64,000 bases of DNA from Bacillota bacterium (lineage in GTDB: Bacteria > Bacillota > UBA4882 > UBA8346): positions 62,001 through 126,000 of the forward strand of contig JAEYPR010000002.1 in assembly GCA_023410535.1 (NCBI GenBank), read 5' to 3'. Below, one piece after another: positions 43,811-51,713 of this stretch. The position numbers and the translations under genes are program-made. The notes below the pieces were generated by a model. It saw only the letters and a list, made by a program, of their open reading frames with translations. It did not search any database and had not been told where the DNA came from. Position 1 is the stretch's first letter, and each line of letters starts with the position of its first letter.

Positions 43811-45691
43811 ATGTATAAATTATTAATTGCCGATGATGAACTGTTGGAGCGTCAAGCAATCCGTTATATCGCCGCTGAACGGTTTGCCGACGAGTTTGAA
43901 ATCCGCGAGGCGGCGAACGGCCGGGAAGCGGTGGAGATTGCTTTGGATTTTGAGCCGGATATCGCGTTTTTGGATATCAAGATGCCGGGGTTAAACGGTC
44001 TGGAAGCCGCGGCGCAGATCCGGCAGGCTTTGCCCGATTGTCAGTTCGCCATTATCTCCGCCTATCATCATTTCAGTTACGCCAAAGAAGCGGTGACCTT
44101 GGGGGCCACCCAGTACATCACCAAACCCGTTCCCGTGGAGGAGCTGGCTAGGGTGCTGCGCCGGGTAACGTTGCGGATTGACGAGACGCGCGCCCATAAA
44201 CAGCAAGAAGCCGAGACCGCCAAACGGCTCCAGCAAGTTACCCAATACTTGCAAGAAGAATTACTGCTGCTGATCGCTTTGGGTGAAGTCGAGGAACGGG
44301 TGATTCAAGAGTACTTCGCCATTTTTGACTTGGATTATAAAGCGTTCCTCTTCGCCAATTTGACGATTGAAGCGGAAGAAACGATGACGGAGATTGAAAG
44401 GACGATCCGGAAAAAGCAGGCTGTTGAAGAGATTAAAACCATGATCCGCAGTTACGGGCATGACTGTTTGATCGGCGGCGTCGGTCAGGATATCTATGTG
44501 TTATTGCTGCTGAATGGGGAGACCGAAGAATACGGGGTGCGGATCTTCAGTGTCGAATTGTTTTCCCGGATCAAAGAGCAGATCGCGCAGGAACTGGGAC
44601 TAGCGCTGAAGATTGGCATCAGTAATTATGGCGAAGATTTGGCCAATATGTATCCGGCGTTTCTCCAGGCGAAGTTTGCGGTGAACTACGATCAAACTCC
44701 GGGAGCGGTAGTGAGTTACGGCGATATCCATAAAGGCGAATCGCCTTCTACCTACCCGATCAACAAGGAAAAACTGCTGCGCGAAAGCATGGTTCAGGGC
44801 GCTGAAACGCAAGCGTTACGGTTGTTGGACGAGATCATTGATTGGCTGGCGTTTCAGACGGAAGGCTTGGAAGCGTTGCGCCAAAAAATTTACGAACTGC
44901 TGTTGGTGTTGGTGCGCGAAGTGGTCATCAACTCCAATTTGAGCGAGGTTAACCTGGACGAGGGCGAGTTGCGGGCAGTTTTTCTCCAAGAGGACGGCCG
45001 GGAACTGCGCGCTTTTGCCAAACGCTTAATTGCCGCTAAAATCGGAGAGATCCACCGGATCAAGGTATCGCGGGCCAATTCGCTGTTGACCAAAGCCGTT
45101 GAATATCTGGAAGAGCATTACGCCCAGGAAGTTTCGTTGGAAGAAGTGGCGGAGTTTATTCAGATCAGTCCCTTTTACCTGAGTAAATTATTTAAGAAGG
45201 AATTGGGCGAAAATTTCAGCGATTATCTGACGGCGATCCGGATGAAAAAAGCCAAGGAAATCCTGGTTGATCCGTTAAGCAATATTAAGGAAGCCAGTTA
45301 TAAGGTTGGGTATAAGGATCCTAATTATTTCGCGCGGGCTTTTAAAAAAAGCTTTGGGTTGACGCCGTCGGAATACAAGGCGAAGTTTGTCATCCACGGC
45401 ACCAAGGATCCGAACCGGATCGGCCGGATCGCCTACGACCTCGACGGGTTCCGGGTCGATGTCCGGCATGTGGCGGTGCGCGAAACGACCTCCGATAACC
45501 CGTTTATCCCCCACGAACACGCCGAAAAGGAGCTTTGGTATATTGTCAGCGGCAGCGGGTACTTTCTGCGCGGCGCCAATGAAGAGCGGGTCGGCGAAGG
45601 CGACCTGATTCAAATCGACTCCTGGGTCAAACACGGTTTGCGGACGGAAACCAAACTGACGTGGGTAGTGCTGAGCGCGGAGAATTTGTAA
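43811..45691 (+). CDS. Response regulator: REC, AraC helix-turn-helix and C-terminal cupin
   Basis: The 626-residue protein has a receiver domain (1-120) with phospho-acceptor Asp55 in AFLDIKMPG, and a long middle region (~125-415) typical of YesN-like regulators. An AraC DNA-binding domain follows (~420-525, EEVAEFIQISPFYLSKLFKKELGENF and DPNYFARAFKKSFGLTPSEYK). After this comes an extra ~85-residue cupin domain (~540-626) with NPFIPHEHAEKELWYIVSGSG. Cupins in AraC regulators normally lie N-terminal and bind sugars; here it is C-terminal, which suggests a second, direct ligand input. It follows the kinase by 73 bases. The target promoter is unknown. Confidence 0.93.
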   Translation: MYKLLIADDELLERQAIRYIAAERFADEFEIREAANGREAVEIALDFEPDIAFLDIKMPGLNGLEAAAQIRQALPDCQFAIISAYHHFSYAKEAVTLGATQYITKPVPVEELARVLRRVTLRIDETRAHKQQEAETAKRLQQVTQYLQEELLLLIALGEVEERVIQEYFAIFDLDYKAFLFANLTIEAEETMTEIERTIRKKQAVEEIKTMIRSYGHDCLIGGVGQDIYVLLLLNGETEEYGVRIFSVELFSRIKEQIAQELGLALKIGISNYGEDLANMYPAFLQAKFAVNYDQTPGAVVSYGDIHKGESPSTYPINKEKLLRESMVQGAETQALRLLDEIIDWLAFQTEGLEALRQKIYELLLVLVREVVINSNLSEVNLDEGELRAVFLQEDGRELRAFAKRLIAAKIGEIHRIKVSRANSLLTKAVEYLEEHYAQEVSLEEVAEFIQISPFYLSKLFKKELGENFSDYLTAIRMKKAKEILVDPLSNIKEASYKVGYKDPNYFARAFKKSFGLTPSEYKAKFVIHGTKDPNRIGRIAYDLDGFRVDVRHVAVRETTSDNPFIPHEHAEKELWYIVSGSGYFLRGANEERVGEGDLIQIDSWVKHGLRTETKLTWVVLSAENL

Positions 45692-45790
45692 GAAATTTGG
45701 CAGGAGTTGACGGGAAAAGAACGAAATAATCACCATGATATGAACACTTGCGAATTGGTCCCCAATTTCAGGAAACGGAGCGATGCGACA

Positions 45791-46459
45791 ATGTTCAGGA
45801 TTCGATTTTTTCGGACCCATGATCCCTATGGTTGTTTTTCGAATTTCGCCGAATATCCCATAACCATGGCCGGCCAGGTATGGCCGACTTCGGCCCATTA
45901 TTATCAGGGGCAAAAGTATGCCGGCACGGTTTATGAAGAAGTAATCCGTCAAGCCGCCACGCCTGCGGAAGCGGTCCGGCTGGGGAAGGATAAAAGCCGG
46001 CCGTTGCGGCCGGACTGGCACCTGCAAAAAGATGAGATTATGAAAGAAGTGACTATCGCCAAGTTTACGCAACACCCGGTCTTGCGCGCGATTCTGCTCT
46101 CTACCGGCGACTGTTACTTGCTTGGCTACTCGACCACCGACACCTATTGGTCCGACGGCGGCGACGGCTCGGGCCGGAACCGGTTCGCCGAGATTTTGAT
46201 GGAACTTCGGGAAAGCGACCCGGACTATCGCGCGGAATTTTATCTGCCCCAGTGGTTAGCCTATCCCAATATCGCGCCGTTTGACACGTTTTGGTGCAAG
46301 GGCGAAGGCAAGGATTACCGGTCGCGGTTCGACCAATGGTTCCATAACCTGCATCCCGAAGCGAAAAAAGAGTATGATCGCTATTTTATTCCGCCCAGGG
46401 AGTGGGAAGGGGTTAACGCCAAGCGGATTGAGGAAGAAAATGAGGTAAGGGTGCAGTAG
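45791..46459 (+). CDS. NADAR-family protein (YbiA/RibX-like)
   Basis: The ~222-residue product belongs to the NADAR (DUF1768) family: SNFAEYPI, SAHYYQGQKYAG, GKDKSRPLRPDW and YWSDGGDGSGRNRFAEILMELRE are its blocks. Some members cleave the N-glycosidic bond of reactive riboflavin-pathway intermediates and others act on ADP-ribose. A C-terminal extension of ~55 residues follows the core domain. ATG 45791 follows GGAG by 10 bases; the frame is open from 45707. It may be co-transcribed with the upstream response regulator (99 bases apart). Confidence 0.87.
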   Translation: MFRIRFFRTHDPYGCFSNFAEYPITMAGQVWPTSAHYYQGQKYAGTVYEEVIRQAATPAEAVRLGKDKSRPLRPDWHLQKDEIMKEVTIAKFTQHPVLRAILLSTGDCYLLGYSTTDTYWSDGGDGSGRNRFAEILMELRESDPDYRAEFYLPQWLAYPNIAPFDTFWCKGEGKDYRSRFDQWFHNLHPEAKKEYDRYFIPPREWEGVNAKRIEEENEVRVQ

Positions 46460-46557
46460 TTGCGGGGAGACGGTGGATAATTTTAATTTAGGTTGATTTA
46501 GACCTCTTTTGCCGGGTGAAGCGCTGGTGAAAGGGGTTTGTTTTTGGGGCCGATGCC

Positions 46558-46604
46558 GACCTCTCCCCCGGCCCCTCCCCGAAACGGGGAGGGGTGACGG
46601 AGTG
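46558..46604. repeat. GC-rich palindromic hairpin (REP-like)
   Basis: CCCCTCCCC (46572-46580) and GGGGAGGGG (46586-46594) form a 9-bp stem with loop GAAAC, inside a frame (minus 46498-46773) that reads the repeat as protein. Such hairpins are typical of dispersed intergenic repeats. I do not accept the overlapping frame as a gene. Confidence 0.55.
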
Positions 46605-46813
46605 GAATCTTCGGTCTTAGGTTTGTTGCTGAATCGACCAAGGGACGAAACTGATTGCTGAGGGATCGAATGGCGTGGTAAAATTCTTCCATGAGGATCA
46701 TTTGGGTTTGGCGAGAGTAGTGAGTATCACTTCGGGGAAGAGAGATCGCCTCCGGGTAATGGTGCGAAAACAATAAAGCGGTGACATAGGATGATAGAGA
46801 AGGAGTCTAATCA

Positions 46814-47236
46814 ATGATATATGCATCCTACTCCAAGAGGATACTTAGTTCACTTATTGATGTTACATTAGTTTACATTCCGTGTATAATAGCGATTTAT
46901 TTTTACGAAATAAATGTTGGGTTTGTTTTAAAAGCGTCTTTTCTAGTGAATATTATTCTTCATTGGTTATCATATCAAGCTCAACAATGCAGTATTGGTG
47001 AAAAAATTATTGGACTGAAGATGATATTTGTTAAAGAAGTAAAATATAAAAATAAAGAATATTTGATGAAGGCTTTTTTATTAAGTATAGTTTATCTTCC
47101 GCTATCCTTTCCAGTTGCGCTAGAGGGTTCAATTGCTACAATCGGATTTTCAATCTTGTATCAACTTAGCCCACAAATCAGACAAAAAAGGCTAATGGCG
47201 TGGGATCTTGCATCAAATACTGCTGTGATTGAGTAA
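46814..47236 (+). CDS. RDD-family membrane protein
   Basis: A 140-residue protein with the RDD signature: the Arg of KRILSSLIDVTLVYIP in helix 1 and the two Asp-containing positions of the family; SIGEKIIGLKMIFV marks the conserved loop. Three hydrophobic segments (about 12-30, 35-55 and 85-110) are visible. RDD proteins are membrane proteins, some implicated in ion or solute exchange. The gene is much more AT-rich than its neighbours and lies at the left end of a low-GC island, which suggests recent acquisition. ATG 46814 is preceded by GAAGGAG. Confidence 0.82.
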   Translation: MIYASYSKRILSSLIDVTLVYIPCIIAIYFYEINVGFVLKASFLVNIILHWLSYQAQQCSIGEKIIGLKMIFVKEVKYKNKEYLMKAFLLSIVYLPLSFPVALEGSIATIGFSILYQLSPQIRQKRLMAWDLASNTAVIE

Positions 47237-47667
47237 AAGGGTGACTACGCCGTCCACGGTTGCGGCGGCGCGGTACTTTTTGACCGCAAAAAGCACCCAA
47301 AACTCCCGAAACCTACTGTTCCGAACCTCCCTCGATGCATCCGTGTGCGTTTTCGCCCTCCTTGGCCGCTCCGCTTGGCTACCGGGCCGTGGCTTCCGAA
47401 GTCCCCTGCGCCGGCGACCGCTGTGATTCAATCCAGGAATCGAAGCGGCGCACGGTTCCTTCCGTGGAACCTAAAGATGAAACAAGGAACTAACCAATAA
47501 TAACAAAAACGAATCGGCACCTGGCTTCCATGGCGCCCCTCTATTGCAAGGCACGTAGCAAGAGAGGGGGACGGTACAATTTATCAACTAGAAACGTCTT
47601 GCCTCAGGGGGGGTGAGTCGCCGCAGGATCGCCTGGTAAGGATGCATTATGTGACACGATTGGTTCG
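47237..47667. other. Non-coding stretch, GC-rich fragment
   Basis: Bases 47240-47460 differ from the AT-rich gene before them. A frame on the minus strand (47213-47431) reads as a basic, Arg-rich peptide and looks like translated repeat rather than protein. Bases 47530-47590 can form a stem (CCCCTCT with AGAGGGG). I see no gene; it may be a remnant of a dispersed repeat. Confidence 0.35.
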
Positions 47668-48093
47668 TCAGGAGCCAGCGTCAGTTTGGCCGGGAATGAT
47701 CAACCGGCCATAGACCATTTTGGGATAAAATGAGATGTCGTGATTCGTCAGATAATAACCTTCCTTATCTTTCGCAACCTTCAGTGTCACCCAAACGTCA
47801 TCGCCCAGATCCACCGCCACAGCGTCGTCCCGCTGTAGTTCGTGGAAAAGCTCGCGGTTGTATATGGCATAACGGCCTTGATGTTGCAGCATGATGAAAC
47901 CGGCAATTTCGTTTGTGCCCGTCCGCTCCGGAGTTAAAAGTTCAATGGTAATCCGGCCGGGTTGCAGGCGGACTTGCAATTTGGAGCCGATCTGGAAGCC
48001 GCATTGCCGGAGGTGTTGGCCGGAGAGGCGGATGAGGGGCAATTGTTTTTCATTCCGGTGAATTCGACTCACGGTAAGGATATGCTCATTCAT
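47668..48093 (-). CDS. SymE-like / SpoVT-AbrB-fold protein
   Basis: About 141 residues. The first ~55 residues match the SymE family (LPLIRLSGQHLRQCGFQIGSKLQVRLQPGRITIEL, a swapped-hairpin AbrB-type fold). SymE in Escherichia coli is a toxin or nucleoid-associated protein controlled by an antisense RNA. The remaining ~85 residues (from about GTNEIAGF) are an extension I do not recognise. ATG 48093 follows AAGGAG. No antisense RNA can be assigned from sequence alone. The location in an accessory island fits a toxin-antitoxin-like element. Confidence 0.7.
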   Translation of the reverse strand: MNEHILTVSRIHRNEKQLPLIRLSGQHLRQCGFQIGSKLQVRLQPGRITIELLTPERTGTNEIAGFIMLQHQGRYAIYNRELFHELQRDDAVAVDLGDDVWVTLKVAKDKEGYYLTNHDISFYPKMVYGRLIIPGQTDAGS

Positions 48094-48278
48094 TCTATCT
48101 GCACTCCTTGGATATTTAGTCAGGTTATTCCGCGTTGCATCTAGCAATTATCGAAAGAAACATGAAATACACCTTTTCCTCATTTTCTTCTTTTTTAGCT
48201 TTTTTGTCTAGATAAAGTCGCAAAATAGTACATTATGTCCGAAAAAACTTGAAATTGGACATATTGTCCGATAAATCG

Positions 48279-48425
48279 TCGTTGGGCAAGGATGCACAGC
48301 CGTTGAGCGAGGATGCACAGTCGTTGGGCAAGGATGCTCAGTCGTTGGGCAAGGATGCACAGTCGTTGGGCAAGGATGCACAGTCGTTGGGCAAGGATGC
48401 GCAGTCATTGAGCGAGGGTGCGCAG
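48279..48425 (+). repeat. 21-bp tandem repeat, 7 copies
   Basis: Seven directly joined units of 21 bases (48279, 48300, 48321, 48342, 48363, 48384 and 48405) differ at only a few positions. Units 2 and 7 share the variant GAGCGAG for GGGCAAG. In one plus-strand frame each unit reads Ser-Leu-Gly-Lys-Asp-Ala-Gln, and a TGA stop follows the last unit directly. That frame is open back to a TTG at 48249 but has no ribosome binding site. A short repetitive peptide of 59 residues is thus conceivable but unproven. Confidence 0.9.
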
Positions 48426-48504
48426 TGAAATATAGACATAATGTGTAGTTGAGTTAATGCATATTTTTAACAATTGCGCTATATTAAGTATAGAAGGGCT
48501 TTGG

Positions 48505-48790
48505 AGATTCGAGGCCGCACCGTCCATGGTGCTCTTGCTCTGCGGGCCTCCCACTTTCAGATAACAAAGCATCTGCGCAAGGGTTCGTAGGAACCATCAC
48601 GAAGCAAGGCTCTGGAGTAGGAGCGTGAAGCGCGACTCACCACATCCCTTCACCGGGTGTGACCACCGCCAGGGAGAAGTTCTCTGGGGGTCCGGTTCAG
48701 GGACGTCGCAGATGCCAAGACGTTATATGAAATTCCCTGCAAAAGCCCGCGCCATCCTGGCGCGGATTTGGGAAGTAGGACTTCGAAGTG
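48505..48790 (+). ncRNA. Structured RNA element, copy 1
   Basis: About 286 bases homologous to 49941-50209. Shared blocks include ATAACAAAGC, CGCAAGG, CTTCACCGGGTG, CACCGCCAGG, GGGTCCGGTTCAG and a 3' GTAG-ACT-GAAGTG segment. Helices: GCACC/GGTGC inside GAGGCC/GGCCTC (48511-48550), a long-range pair 48569-48577 with 48707-48715, and CCGCGCC/GGCGCGG (48747-48765). In addition, TTTCAGATAAC (48555-48565) can pair with 48722-48732 with one mismatch. The long-range pair is GCATCTGCG here and GCTTCTCCG in copy 2, with both partners changed to match, so RNA structure is conserved. No reverse transcriptase or nuclease gene is beside it. HEARO/omega-RNA of IscB/IsrB is a candidate family only. The strand is taken from the direction of the shared hairpins and the downstream gene. 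Confidence 0.65.
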
Positions 48791-48907
48791 TTGTTTAGGG
48801 AAAGGGCTTCGTAGCTTTCTATATGTCATATTTGTAGAATATTGTGTAACTAATGAATAACTACAAAATATATAATATATTTTGTATATCAAAGGGAGGT
48901 ATCAGTA

Positions 48908-49861
48908 ATGAAAATAGTTTTTATGGGAACTCCTGATTTTGCAGTTCCCTCATTGAAGAAAATGATAGAGAAATATAATGTAAGTGCGATTGTAACACAA
49001 CCTGATAAACCAAGTGGAAGAGGGAAAAAGGTAGCAATTTCACCAATCAAAGAGGTCGGACTATCGAATCAAATTCCAATTTTTCAGCCCGAAAAAATAA
49101 AAACAGACTCTGTAATTATTGATAAATTACAAGAAATAAAACCTGATTTTATTATTGTTGTAGCATATGGTCAAATCATAACTAAGCATATACTTGACAT
49201 ACCAAGACTGGGATGTATTTGTCTACATGCATCTCTCCTCCCAATGTATAGGGGGTCATCACCAATAAATTGGAGTTTAATAAATGGGGAAATAACAACT
49301 GGAAATACAACTATACTAATGGATACTGGCATAGATACGGGTGATATGCTTATGAGAAGTGAGTTTGACATATCTGAATCTATGACAGCAGGAGAATTGT
49401 ACAACTTATTAAAAATAAACGGTGCTGAACTGTTAGAGGAAACAATAAATGGAATTATCACAGGTGAAATTTGTGGGGTAAAACAACAGAGTGATAGAAG
49501 TTCTTATGTACAGATGTTAAACAAGCAAATGGCAAAGATTAATTGGAATGACAGTAGTATTAACATACATAATTTAATAAGAGGATTGAGTTCTTGGCCA
49601 TATAAAAATATAAACTCATGGCCAACTGCTCATACTTATTATAAAGATATTCCAATTAAAATATTCAAATCCAAGTCATTAGAGGCAAATATTATTAAAC
49701 CACCTGGTTATATCATAGATGCAAATAATGAAGGAATTATAGTCGCCACCAATAATGGTATTCTGATTATAGAAATATTACAGTTTCCAGGGGGGAAACC
49801 TCTTGAGGTAAAAGAATTTTTAAAAGGAAATAAAATAGAAAAAGGCATTGTATTATCATAA
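48908..49861 (+). CDS. fmt: Methionyl-tRNA formyltransferase (AT-rich, probably acquired copy)
   Basis: The enzyme formylates initiator Met-tRNA with 10-formyl-tetrahydrofolate. The 317-residue protein is complete: MGTPDFAVPSL at the N-terminus, LHASLLPMYRGSSPINW with the catalytic Asn/His region, MDTGIDTGDML with the catalytic Asp, and the C-terminal domain with RGLSSWP and FPGGKPLEVKEFL. ATG 48908 follows AAAGGGAGG. The gene is strongly AT-rich compared with the rest of the window and lacks the usual def, priA or rsmB neighbours. Two copies of a structured RNA element flank it. A second, transferred fmt is therefore likely; whether the chromosome has another copy cannot be seen here. Confidence 0.93.
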   Translation: MKIVFMGTPDFAVPSLKKMIEKYNVSAIVTQPDKPSGRGKKVAISPIKEVGLSNQIPIFQPEKIKTDSVIIDKLQEIKPDFIIVVAYGQIITKHILDIPRLGCICLHASLLPMYRGSSPINWSLINGEITTGNTTILMDTGIDTGDMLMRSEFDISESMTAGELYNLLKINGAELLEETINGIITGEICGVKQQSDRSSYVQMLNKQMAKINWNDSSINIHNLIRGLSSWPYKNINSWPTAHTYYKDIPIKIFKSKSLEANIIKPPGYIIDANNEGIIVATNNGILIIEILQFPGGKPLEVKEFLKGNKIEKGIVLS

Positions 49862-49940
49862 TCATAATTGATTAATAGTCTATATAGGACTACAATATTA
49901 TGATTATTGGTTCGTAATATTTATCTTATGTGTATTAAAA

Positions 49941-50209
49941 CAGCCTGAGAAGTTGTCTGGGGGTGCGCCGTTCGTGGCGCCCTCTGAATCACGGGGCAGG
50001 GAACTCCACATAACAAAGCTTCTCCGCAAGGGGCGTGCTCTGGGTCATCCTGCCCGCATCCTCTTCACCGGGTGCAAGCACCGCCAGGAAGAAAGGCTTT
50101 GCGGGTCCGGTTCAGAGGCGTCGGAGAAGCGGGACGATATCTGAAATACGGCGGGAAAAGCGGCGCGCCCATCCGGGGCGCGAGGAGTTTGAAAGTAGAA
50201 CTGAAAGTG
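49941..50209 (+). ncRNA. Structured RNA element, copy 2
   Basis: About 269 bases homologous to 48505-48790 with the same order of blocks and helices. The first hairpin is GGGTGCGCC/GGCGCCCTC (near 49961-49983). The long-range pair 50018-50026 with 50122-50130 is GCTTCTCCG/CGGAGAAGC, and the 3' hairpin is CGCGCCC/GGGCGCG (50164-50182). The inner region is about 34 bases shorter than in copy 1. It ends 27 bases before a broken GNAT gene, just as copy 1 lies about 117 bases before fmt. Confidence 0.65.
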
Positions 50210-50236
50210 ATCATTTAAAAACAAAGGGGATTTCCT

Positions 50237-50464
50237 ATGGAGGAAATACAAATACGAGTTTGTTCGGATGAGGATCTGGATCTATTGGCGGTTCTGAATT
50301 AACAATTGATTGAAGATGAACAACATGATAATAAAATGAATGTTGAACAGCTTCGGGAAAGAATGAACGGGTTCATTAATACAGATTATAAAGCTTATTT
50401 ATTTGAAAAAGACTCTAAAACCATTGGATACGCTTTAGTTAATATAACGTGGTCAATTATTTGA
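50237..50464 (+). pseudogene. GNAT acetyltransferase, broken
   Basis: The reading frame from ATG 50237 (ribosome binding site AAAGGGGA) gives an N-terminal GNAT sequence (IQIRVCSDEDLDLLAVLN, then QLIEDEQHD). An in-frame TAA stop at 50300-50302 interrupts it. After the stop the frame continues as GNAT (KAYLFEKDSKTIGYALVNITW) and is cut off at 50464, before the acetyl-CoA motif. The break coincides with the end of a RadC fragment on the other strand, which points to a deletion junction. Confidence 0.7.
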
Positions 50465-50695
50465 ATCCCAGAATCTCTCCAGCTTCTTTAAGTCGATTCG
50501 TAAGCAGTAAATCATCCTGACTAGGATTCGGGTCCCCGCTTGGATGATTATGGCCTAAAACAACTCCGGCAGCTGAATTGATTACAGCATTCTTAAAGAC
50601 CTCCCGGGGATGAACCGGTGCCGAACTTAGGATTCCAACGGCAACAGTTTCAAGTTTCAGAATCTGGTTTTTAGTATTTAAGTGTAACCGTCAAT
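50457..50695 (-). pseudogene. RadC/JAB-domain protein, truncated at both ends
   Basis: On the minus strand a frame of about 79 codons reads LNTKNQILKLETVAVGILSS, VHPREVFKNAVINSAAGVVL and the metal motif GHNHPSGDPNPSQDD, the core of RadC-family proteins. It starts after a stop codon without a start, and ends in TAA shortly after KEAGEILGF, well before the normal C-terminus. RadC-like proteins are frequent passengers of genomic islands. The end overlaps the end of the broken GNAT gene. Confidence 0.75.
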
Positions 50696-50965
50696 CCCCC
50701 GTACACCTTGAAAGATGAGCATTGATAAGCGACATCGAAAGGGGGCGGCGTTATCCACCAGATATGGACAACTCATGGATATTGCTAGAATCCTAAACAT
50801 GTCGGAAGAAGAAAGAACCATATGTTTGATCTGGCATTGTAAAACAAGAAGAAACAGTAGCCAGTGGAACTTCCTTAGTTTGCGAGGAAAAAATATGGAT
50901 TGGTTTAAAGAATCAGAAAACTAGGCTTCAGGTCGAGCTTCTGTTACGTTGGATTGGTGAAGTTT

Positions 50966-51199
50966 ATGGAGATTAACGAATTTGATATTGTCAAACTAAC
51001 GGATGGTCGTGAAGGCACCATTGTTGAGATATATGAAGAACAAGGAAAACCGGTTGCCTATGAGGTTGAAATAACGGGCCTCCAAATGGAGCTGACTACA
51101 GTCTACGCTAGCGATATCATCGAATCAAAATCTGGGTATCCCAATAAAATCAACTCCCGAGTCTCTTCGAAGGGGACGACGAAAGTCACCACTCAGTAG
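50966..51199 (+). CDS. DUF4926-like small protein
   Basis: The 77-residue product starts MEINEFDIVKLTDGREGTIVEIY and continues with AYEVEI, the SH3-like pattern of DUF4926 proteins. Family members are often encoded beside toxin-like partners, and their function is unknown. Its C-terminal ~20 residues are Ser/Thr-rich. ATG 50966 follows GGTGA. It stands at the right end of the island with no partner gene in view. Confidence 0.65.
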   Translation: MEINEFDIVKLTDGREGTIVEIYEEQGKPVAYEVEITGLQMELTTVYASDIIESKSGYPNKINSRVSSKGTTKVTTQ

Positions 51200-51323
51200 C
51201 TAGACGAAGCGGCAGGAATGGAAAAGACGGGACATGGATGCATCAGGATAGCCCGAAACTGGGTTCTGGGTCGGGGATTCAAAGGTCCACCCACACCATA
51301 TGCCTCTAGGTTCGGAGGCTGTG

Positions 51324-51362
51324 TTTCAAATCCTTTTAATCCGTTAAATCCGTGGAATCCTG
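51324..51362. repeat. Short ~10-bp periodic repeat with AATCC core
   Basis: Four successive units of about 9-10 bases each contain AATCC (CAAATCC, TTAATCC, TAAATCC, GGAATCC). Similar AATCCG-type strings occur between genes in many bacteria. The function is unknown. Confidence 0.55.
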
Positions 51363-51684
51363 GTTCAGACAGGGGGTTAGGCGAGAAATGCTTTTCCGGA
51401 GAGTTCGTTACATATCATTTGTAGGAGATTTATAAAGGTGGGGAGTTAGAAGAAAAAGCAACTACTCGAAATTTTCGAGTAGTTCGATTATCTCTATCCC
51501 TTCTTTGAGTACTTCCGCCACAAATTCTTTAAGTTTAAGATAAAAACCTAAAAATCTTCAATGCGCACTCCCTAATCAGCATCCGTTCCACCCGTTTTTG
51601 TCTTCCAAATTAAATCTACAAAATAATCCACCACCCAACTTCCCACCCCTCAAAAAATATATTCCACGAAATCAACAAAACCCA

Positions 51685-51713
51685 TTGACCAATTACAATA
51701 CTTCTGATATACT
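51685..51713 (+). promoter_or_regulatory. Promoter of the coiled-coil protein gene
   Basis: TTGACC (51685-51690) and TATACT (51708-51713) are 17 bases apart, about 65 bases before the start codon. Confidence 0.65.

Noticed and set aside
46498..46773. A 91-residue minus-strand frame
   Set aside because: It reads through a GC-rich palindromic repeat (PSPFRGGAGGEVG type), a common artefact of dispersed hairpin repeats, and has no recognisable domain.
47213..47431. A 72-residue Arg-rich minus-strand frame
   Set aside because: It overlaps the end of the RDD gene, is Arg-rich and looks like a translated GC-rich repeat.
48279..48425. CRISPR array
   Set aside because: Units are directly joined with no spacers and are too short; no cas gene is present.
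48505..50209. Integron attC sites
   Set aside because: The TAACAAAGC-CAAGG part resembles the left half of an attC site, but a matching GTTRRRY right end is absent, conserved sequence goes well beyond it, and no integrase is in the window.
50715..50924. A 69-residue plus-strand frame in the island
   Set aside because: No good ribosome binding site, no domain, and it lies in decayed sequence beside the RadC fragment.
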